From assembly GCF_016863495.1 (NCBI RefSeq), contig NZ_BOOZ01000019.1:45937-109936 (forward strand): a stretch of 64,000 bases of DNA. Reading direction: 5' to 3'. The position numbers and the translations under genes are program-made. Below are positions 59,356 to 64,000 of the stretch, piece after piece. Position 1 is the first letter of the stretch. Each line of letters begins with the position of its first letter. The stretch comes from Micromonospora andamanensis. Lineage in GTDB: Bacteria > Actinomycetota > Actinomycetes > Mycobacteriales > Micromonosporaceae. The notes under the pieces were generated by a model, which searched no databases, was not told where the DNA came from, and worked only from the letters and a program-made list of their open reading frames with translations.

Positions 59356-60037
59356 TCCGGCCGGCACCGGAGAGCAGGGACCGGGTGTGCTCCCACCCGT
59401 CCAGCGCCGGATCGAGCCGGGCCAGATCCGCCGGGCCGCGCAGCCGGTGCCAGGAGGGTGTCACCGCCAGGTCGCCGGGGCGCGGGGCCGCCGCCCGCAC
59501 GGCCGCGGGCACCGTGGCGTCCATGTCCAGCGGCGGCAACCAGGACGGTACGGGCAGCCGGGCCGCCACCCCGAGCAGCCCGGGCAGGCCCCCCTCCGCC
59601 GGAGCGACCGCGACAGGCCGACTGGTCAGCGGACGCAGCAGCTTGCCGACGGTGAGCCCGGGCAGGTCGGGCGCGTCGCCGGCGACGACCGCCACCTGCT
59701 CGTAGCGCTCGCTCGTCGCCGGGTCGCCGCCCGGAACGGCACCTGACGGCCGGTCCGTGCCGGCCGTCCCGTCCGACTCACGGGCACCGGTCAGGGCGGC
59801 GAACACGGCGTTCGGGGTCGGCTCGGCCACCTCGTACACGGTCGTGCCGGGCCAGATCACCGCGTCGGCCAGCCAGCGGTCCGCCCGCGTGACAGCCACC
59901 GCGGTGTCCACCTCGTTGAGCATGGCGAGCAGGTCCACCACGTCCTCGGCCAGCGCGGTTCGCCAATCCACCGGGTCGACGCCGGGTGGCGCCCAGGCCA
60001 CCGGCGCGAGCAGCGCCACCACCACACGTCGGGCCAT
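59348..60037 (-). CDS. Hypothetical protein, nucleotidyltransferase-like
   Basis: The 229-aa protein starts MARRVVVALLAPVAWAPPGVD. The middle segment VVAGDAPDLPGLTVGKLLRPL is followed by PVAVAPAEGGLPGLLGVAARLP. These recall the GT-A fold of DUF2064/CofC-type proteins, in which an Asp of the GDxPxLP loop binds metal. The C-terminus (LDPALDGWEHTRSLL) is also seen in some such proteins. The assignment is tentative. Its gene ends inside the terminator with the metalloprotease gene. Confidence 0.68.
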   Translation of the reverse strand: MARRVVVALLAPVAWAPPGVDPVDWRTALAEDVVDLLAMLNEVDTAVAVTRADRWLADAVIWPGTTVYEVAEPTPNAVFAALTGARESDGTAGTDRPSGAVPGGDPATSERYEQVAVVAGDAPDLPGLTVGKLLRPLTSRPVAVAPAEGGLPGLLGVAARLPVPSWLPPLDMDATVPAAVRAAAPRPGDLAVTPSWHRLRGPADLARLDPALDGWEHTRSLLSGAGRTG

Positions 60038-60069
60038 TCACCGACCCTACCGCCGCGGCGACGGGGCGC

Positions 60070-60591
60070 TCAGGGGGTGCCGGCGACGGCCGCCACGCCC
60101 TCCAGGTAGCCGCGCGCCCGTTCGGTCTTCGGGTATCTGCCGACAAGCGCCCAGAACTGTGCGTTGTGACTGGACACGATGAGGTGGACAAGTTCGTGCA
60201 GCAGCACGTAGTCGATCACCCAGTCCGGCATCTCCTGGATCCGGTGCGACAGCCGGATCGAACGGTCCGCCGGGGTGCAGGATCCCCACCTGCCGTTCTG
60301 ATTGCTCACCCACCGGACGCTGGCCGGCAGAGCCTGGTTGCCGTACTCGGTGAGATAGAGCTTGATCAGCCGGCCGGCCCGGACCAGCAGTTCGGCGTCC
60401 GAGCGGGCCAGGCGTCCCTCGCGGGCGGCCAGCCGGGCGAGCATCCGGTCGACCCACTCGCTCTCCTCGGCCCGGGAGAACTGGTCGGGGATGAGGACCA
60501 CGACCCGCTCACCGTCGCGGTAGGCGGACACCGTGCGTCGCCGACGCTGGCTGCGCCGTACCTCGACGACCGGCTTCCGCGGCCCTGCCAT
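60070..60591 (-). CDS. YgjP-like zinc metallopeptidase (DUF45, M48-type)
   Basis: The 173-aa protein has the zinc motif HELVH in YVLLHELVHLIVSSHNAQFW, with the extra SSHNAQFWALVGRYP block of the YgjP/WLM family. NGRWGSCTPADRSIRLSHRI precedes it. There is no membrane segment. It begins with ATG at 60591. The natural substrate is unknown; a role in protein processing or modification has been suggested for the family. Confidence 0.92.
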   Translation of the reverse strand: MAGPRKPVVEVRRSQRRRRTVSAYRDGERVVVLIPDQFSRAEESEWVDRMLARLAAREGRLARSDAELLVRAGRLIKLYLTEYGNQALPASVRWVSNQNGRWGSCTPADRSIRLSHRIQEMPDWVIDYVLLHELVHLIVSSHNAQFWALVGRYPKTERARGYLEGVAAVAGTP

Positions 60592-61127
60592 CAGTGGACC
60601 GCGCAGCCTCGGTTTGCTGTCACGTTGGCAAGCTAATGCGTTGTGACCAGGGGTCCGCAAGAGTCAACCCCCCGACGCGCGTCCGGAAAATGGGGATTGG
60701 TCGCCAGGAGTCCCGAAAAATTTCTTGCCGGACCCGGAGCAGCCGTCACGGTCACCCTTCGTGGTGGCCGGTGAGGTGTCACACCCTGAGCCGCCCACCA
60801 CGTTAAGTGATCACCGCGACGGACCTCAAATCGACTGCCGATCGCCCGTCCGGGCGGCACCACCAGCGCAATTGCGGGGTACCGGTCGGCGTGTCCCCGC
60901 CAAACTGACTGATCTGACCCAATTCGGCGTGCACACTCTCGACGTCGCCTTGCTCACAGTGGCAATGCGCAGCTGACATGGAACCGCCCAGACCTGGGTA
61001 GGGTCCGCCAACCAGTGGTCACGCAGGTGGCCACCGGACAGAACCCGGCGCCGGCGACCTGAGCGACCGCCACCGGGAGACCCACCGGGTCGTTATCGAC
61101 CGGTGGACGACACGAGGAGGGCACATC
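60592..61127. other. 536-bp region without a convincing gene
   Basis: No frame with family likeness is seen. The sequence is less GC-rich near 60700-60960. A near-perfect hairpin (CCACCGG/CCGGTGG with one bulge) lies at 61082-61106, just before the ribosome site of the next gene, and may be a leader structure. A short palindrome GGTGTCACACC lies at about 60775-60785. Promoters for both divergent genes are expected here. Confidence 0.5.
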
Positions 61128-61295
61128 GTGGCCGACCAGGCCCAGACCTACAACGGTTACTGCGTCAAGTGCAAGGAGAAGCGGGACTTCGAGGGCCGTG
61201 TCGAGGTCTCGAAGACCGGCATGAACATGGCCAAGGGCAAGTGTCCGGTATGTGGCACAACAGTGAACCGCATCCTGGGCAAGGCGAAGGTCTGA
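61128..61295 (+). CDS. Small zinc-ribbon protein, DUF5679 type
   Basis: The 55-aa protein has two CxxC pairs (YCVKCKEKRDF and KCPVCGTTVNR) and a basic, Gly-rich middle (SKTGMNMAKG). I recognise this as DUF5679, a tiny family conserved in actinobacteria. GTG at 61128 follows GAGGAGGGCAC. A nucleic-acid or ribosome-bound role would fit its size and charge, but this is not shown. Confidence 0.88.
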   Translation: MADQAQTYNGYCVKCKEKRDFEGRVEVSKTGMNMAKGKCPVCGTTVNRILGKAKV

Positions 61296-61489
61296 CGTAC
61301 GTACGCGCATGCGGATGGGGGTGGCTGCGGCCACCCCCATCCGTGTCTTCGGTGACTGTCGGACCACCGACTCCATTACCCGCAGGTTGTGGATAACTCG
61401 CCGAATCCTGTGGACAGCCCTGGATCTGGGGCCGCCCACCTGTGGACAACGATCGACGGAAAGCATGGGCACGATCACTATTCGTGCTC

Positions 61490-62536
61490 ATGACGCGATC
61501 CACCGAACGTCCACCGTCTCCCCGTCCCCGGCTGCTGCCCGGGCTGACCCGGCTCTGGCGCGACCGGCACACCCTTCAGCTCGGCCTCGGCCGGGAGCGC
61601 GCGGTCCTGGTCGAGGTGGCCGACCCCCGGGCGGCCCGGCTGCTCGACCTGCTCGACGGCGCCCACAGCGAACGGCAGGTGCTGGCCGGGACGGGAGCAC
61701 GTCCGGAACACGCCCGGGCCCTGCTCGACGCGCTGCGCACCGCCGGCCTGGTGGTGCCGGCGCACACTCTCGTACCCCGGGATCTCACCGGGCCACGACG
61801 GGCCCGGCTCGCTGCTGAGGCCGGCGCGCTGGCGCTGGCCACCGCCCGGCTACCGGGCACCCCGGCCCAGGTGCTCCGGCGCCGCCTGGCCGCCCGGGTG
61901 ACGATCACCGGCAGCGGCCCGCTCGGCCCCGCCATCGCTGTCGCGCTCGCCCAGGCAGGTGTCGGACACGTCCATCCCGACCTGCCCGGACCGGTTCGCC
62001 CGGTCGATCTCGTCGGCACCGGTATCGCCGCCACGGAGATCGGGCATCCGCTCGACGCCGCGGTTCGCGCGGCGGTACAACGGGCCGCGCCCGGCACCGG
62101 TACCGGCCCGCTCCGCAGACCCCGTCCCGACCTGGTCGTGCAGCTCGGCTCCGACCGACCGGCCGCGCTGCTGGCCGCCGGTCACGCCCAACGGCGACAA
62201 CCGCACCTGTTCGTGGACATCCGCGAGGGGGTTCCCACGATCGGGCCACTTGTCCGCCCGCCGGTCGGACCCTGCCTGCGCTGTCTGGACCTGCACCGGG
62301 CCGACCGGGACCCTGGCTGGCCGACGCTCGCCGCCCAACTCGCCAGCACCCCGCCCGTCCCGGCCTGCGCCGCGAGTCTGCTGCTGGCCGCGACCGGGTA
62401 CGCCGTCGGCGAGGCGCTGAGTCAGCTCGACGGCGGCAGTCCCGAGACCCTCGGCGGGTCGGTCGAGGTGGTGGCCCCCGGCAGTCTCCGGCGACGTCAC
62501 TGGCCGCCGCACCCGCGCTGCCGCTGCGGCGGATGA
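61490..62536 (+). CDS. ThiF/E1-like protein, degenerate (TOMM-cyclodehydratase-like)
   Basis: The 348-aa protein has a winged-helix-like N-terminal part (20-110; DRHTLQLGLGRERAVLVEV). An E1-like Rossmann fold begins at VTITGSGPLGPAIAVALAQ. A zinc site is formed by PCLRCLDLHR and the C-terminal CRCGG. This resembles the leader-binding/ocin-ThiF proteins of RiPP pathways. The usual E1 ATP-binding Arg and Asp after the first strand are hard to find, so it may not adenylate. No precursor peptide or YcaO gene is near. ABC1 kinase follows. Confidence 0.72.
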   Translation: MTRSTERPPSPRPRLLPGLTRLWRDRHTLQLGLGRERAVLVEVADPRAARLLDLLDGAHSERQVLAGTGARPEHARALLDALRTAGLVVPAHTLVPRDLTGPRRARLAAEAGALALATARLPGTPAQVLRRRLAARVTITGSGPLGPAIAVALAQAGVGHVHPDLPGPVRPVDLVGTGIAATEIGHPLDAAVRAAVQRAAPGTGTGPLRRPRPDLVVQLGSDRPAALLAAGHAQRRQPHLFVDIREGVPTIGPLVRPPVGPCLRCLDLHRADRDPGWPTLAAQLASTPPVPACAASLLLAATGYAVGEALSQLDGGSPETLGGSVEVVAPGSLRRRHWPPHPRCRCGG

Positions 62537-62607
62537 CAGGTGCGCCGGCGGCAACGGGTGCGGCTGCACGGCAGCAACGGGCCGGCCGAGTCGGTAACAA
62601 TGACCAA

Positions 62608-63936
62608 GTGACCGACATCCCGCGCCGGGCCGTGTCCCGGACCGCCAAGCTCGCCGCTCTGCCGCTCGGCTTCGCCGGCCGGACCGTCCTCGGCATGGGA
62701 AAGCGCGTCACCGGGCTCGCCTCCGACGTGATCTCCGCCGAGATCCAGCAACGCACCGCCGAGCAGTTGTTCAGCGTCCTCGGCCAGCTCAAGGGCGGCG
62801 CGATGAAGTTCGGTCAGGCGCTGTCGGTGTTCGAGGCGGCCCTGCCCGAGGAGATCGCCGCGCCCTACCGGCAGGCGCTGACGAAACTCCAGGAGGCCGC
62901 GCCGCCGCTGCCCGCCGCAAGCGTGCACAAGGTGCTGGCCGAGCAGTTGGGGCCGGCCTGGCGGGACCGGTTCGTCAGCTTCGACGATTCACCGGCGGCC
63001 GCGGCCAGCATCGGGCAGGTGCACCGGGCCGTGTGGCGGCTGCCGGACGGCGCCGGCCGGGACGCCGCTGTGAAGATCCAGTATCCGGGTGCCGGCGACG
63101 CCCTGCTCGCCGACCTCAAGCAGCTCTCCCGGCTGGGCGGCATGTTCCGGGCCATCCAGCCCGGGCTGGACATCAAGCCCCTGCTGGCCGAGTTGCGGGA
63201 ACGGATCACCGAGGAACTGGACTACGAGCTGGAGGCTGAGTCGCAGCGAGCCTTCGCCGCCGGGTACGTCGACGACTCGGAAATCTACGTACCGGAGGTC
63301 TTCTTCGCCTCGCCCCGGGTGCTGGTAACCGAGTGGATCGCGGGTACCCCGCTGGCCGACATCATCAGGTCCGGCAGCGAGGAGCAGCGCAACGAGGCGG
63401 GCCGGCTGATGGCCACGCTGCACCTCTCCGCGCCGGCGCGGGCCGGGCTGCTGCACGCCGACCCGCATCCGGGCAACTTCCGACTGCTGCCCGACGGTCG
63501 ACTCGGCGTGATCGACTTCGGGGCGGTGGCCCGGATGCCGGAGGGCACGCCGGAGCCGATCGGCCGCATCGCCGGGCTGGCCCTGCGCGGCGACGCCGAG
63601 GAGGTGGTGGCCGGGCTACGGGCCGAGGGCTTCGTGAGCACCGCGGAGCCGATCGACGCGCAGGCGTTGCTGGAGTTCCTGCGTCCGATGCTGGAACCGA
63701 TCGCCGCCGACGAGTTCCAGTTCACCCGGGCCTGGCTGCGCGCCGAAGCCACCCGACTGGCCAGCCCTCGCTCCCCGGCGTACCAACTCGGTCGGCAGCT
63801 CAACCTGCCGCCCTCGTACCTGCTCATCCACCGGGTGACGCTCGGGTCGATCGGGGTGCTGTGCCAGCTGGAGGCCAAGGCCCCCTACCGGGGCATCCTG
63901 GAACGCTGGCTGCCGGGATTCGCCCCGGTCGGCTGA
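62608..63936 (+). CDS. ABC1/AarF/UbiB-family atypical kinase
   Basis: The 442-aa kinase has the KxGQ motif (GGAMKFGQALS), the Ala-rich loop (SPAAAASIGQVHRA), the lysine in AAVKIQYPG, HADPHPGNF as the catalytic loop and VIDFGAVA as the metal loop. Family members act on lipid or quinone-related processes. GTG at 62608 is preferred; an ATG at 62533 overlapping the ThiF-like stop would add 25 residues with no likeness to relatives. In mycobacteria the homologue lies beside whiB7. Confidence 0.93.
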   Translation: MTDIPRRAVSRTAKLAALPLGFAGRTVLGMGKRVTGLASDVISAEIQQRTAEQLFSVLGQLKGGAMKFGQALSVFEAALPEEIAAPYRQALTKLQEAAPPLPAASVHKVLAEQLGPAWRDRFVSFDDSPAAAASIGQVHRAVWRLPDGAGRDAAVKIQYPGAGDALLADLKQLSRLGGMFRAIQPGLDIKPLLAELRERITEELDYELEAESQRAFAAGYVDDSEIYVPEVFFASPRVLVTEWIAGTPLADIIRSGSEEQRNEAGRLMATLHLSAPARAGLLHADPHPGNFRLLPDGRLGVIDFGAVARMPEGTPEPIGRIAGLALRGDAEEVVAGLRAEGFVSTAEPIDAQALLEFLRPMLEPIAADEFQFTRAWLRAEATRLASPRSPAYQLGRQLNLPPSYLLIHRVTLGSIGVLCQLEAKAPYRGILERWLPGFAPVG

Positions 63937-63983
63937 GCAACGTGCGGTGTCCAGGACACCCCGGCAGACATGACGCGGCGGGC

Positions 63984-64000
63984 GGGGACCGATGGTCCCC
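63984..64000 (+). terminator. Short hairpin at the window edge
   Basis: GGGGACC pairs with GGTCCCC around GAT. It lies 48 bases after the ABC1 kinase stop. It might be the first half of a longer structure cut by the window end. Confidence 0.4.

Noticed and set aside
61490..62536. ThiF-like gene as part of a RiPP (thiazole/oxazole peptide) cluster
   Set aside because: No YcaO, dehydrogenase, transporter or short precursor gene lies nearby; the neighbours are housekeeping genes.
1..64000. CRISPR arrays, insertion sequences, phage or integrative elements
   Set aside because: No spaced direct repeats of CRISPR type, no transposase or integrase product, and no attachment-site duplication were seen. 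The tRNA repeat is a local duplication with no foreign genes between the copies.

Overview
The window is high-GC actinobacterial DNA, most likely from a member of the Micromonosporaceae (Micromonospora, Salinispora or a relative). The support is the strong codon bias, the many GTG starts, the set of families (WhiB proteins, a SigR/RsrA pair, KGD-type 2-oxoglutarate enzyme, nickel superoxide dismutase, DUF6104, DUF5709, DUF5679, a tiny bL37-like ribosomal protein) and palindromic intergenic repeats of a kind I associate with Micromonospora. It looks like ordinary chromosome. I see no transposase, integrase, phage gene, CRISPR array or secondary-metabolite cluster.

Layout. 1-6 kb: a PhoPR-like two-component pair, an OlsB/OlsA-like acyltransferase pair, and an ABC exporter. 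6-11.4 kb: the giant kgd gene, a DUF6104 gene and a GH6 lipoprotein. 11.4-14.5 kb: a deacetylase-glycosyltransferase fusion with a repeat-bearing membrane protein. 14.9-18.1 kb: pta-ackA. 18-24.8 kb: a lipoprotein hydrolase, an oxidoreductase, malic enzyme, head-to-head sodX/sodN, an anti-sigma ATPase and a lipid kinase. 25-33.6 kb: whiB1, a sulfite-reduction operon (sir, zinc ribbon, cysH, CbiX-like chelatase) preceded by a leader peptide, a GT-C enzyme, a PdtaS-like kinase and a SIS isomerase. 33.8-38.8 kb: a TPR protein, a divergent MFS/TetR pair with a double operator, a GNAT enzyme, a biotinyl carrier and the bL37 gene. 38.9-46.6 kb: rsrA-sigR with a perfect SigR promoter, a hydrolase, a WhiB protein, an SRAP protein, and aroA-rsgA-hisN. 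46.6-53.2 kb: GT4, SDR, DUF5709, a NarL-type two-component system, an HATPase protein and purC. 53.3-64 kb: two initiator tRNA genes, a UPF0182 protein, a PDZ/Lon-like protease, a zinc metalloprotease, small zinc proteins, a ThiF-like protein and an ABC1 kinase.

Much of the gene order recalls Mycobacterium tuberculosis. whiB1, pdtaS, the biotinyl carrier, the anti-sigma factor, sigH/sigR, the SRAP gene, aroA and rsgA correspond to the Rv3219-Rv3228 neighbourhood. UPF0182, PDZ protease, metalloprotease and ABC1 kinase correspond to Rv3193c-Rv3197, which in mycobacteria leads to whiB7. This is recalled knowledge and was not checked by a search.

The most interesting signals are regulatory or very small. 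They are the RRHVD-type leader peptide before sir; the GGAAT-N19-GTT promoter that would produce an N-terminally extended SigR; two spaced 18-bp operators between the MFS and TetR genes; a CRP-like site before whiB1; a probable CTG start for rsgA; and several perfect palindromes whose arms carry the stop codons of neighbouring genes. I did not find a clearly new multi-gene system.
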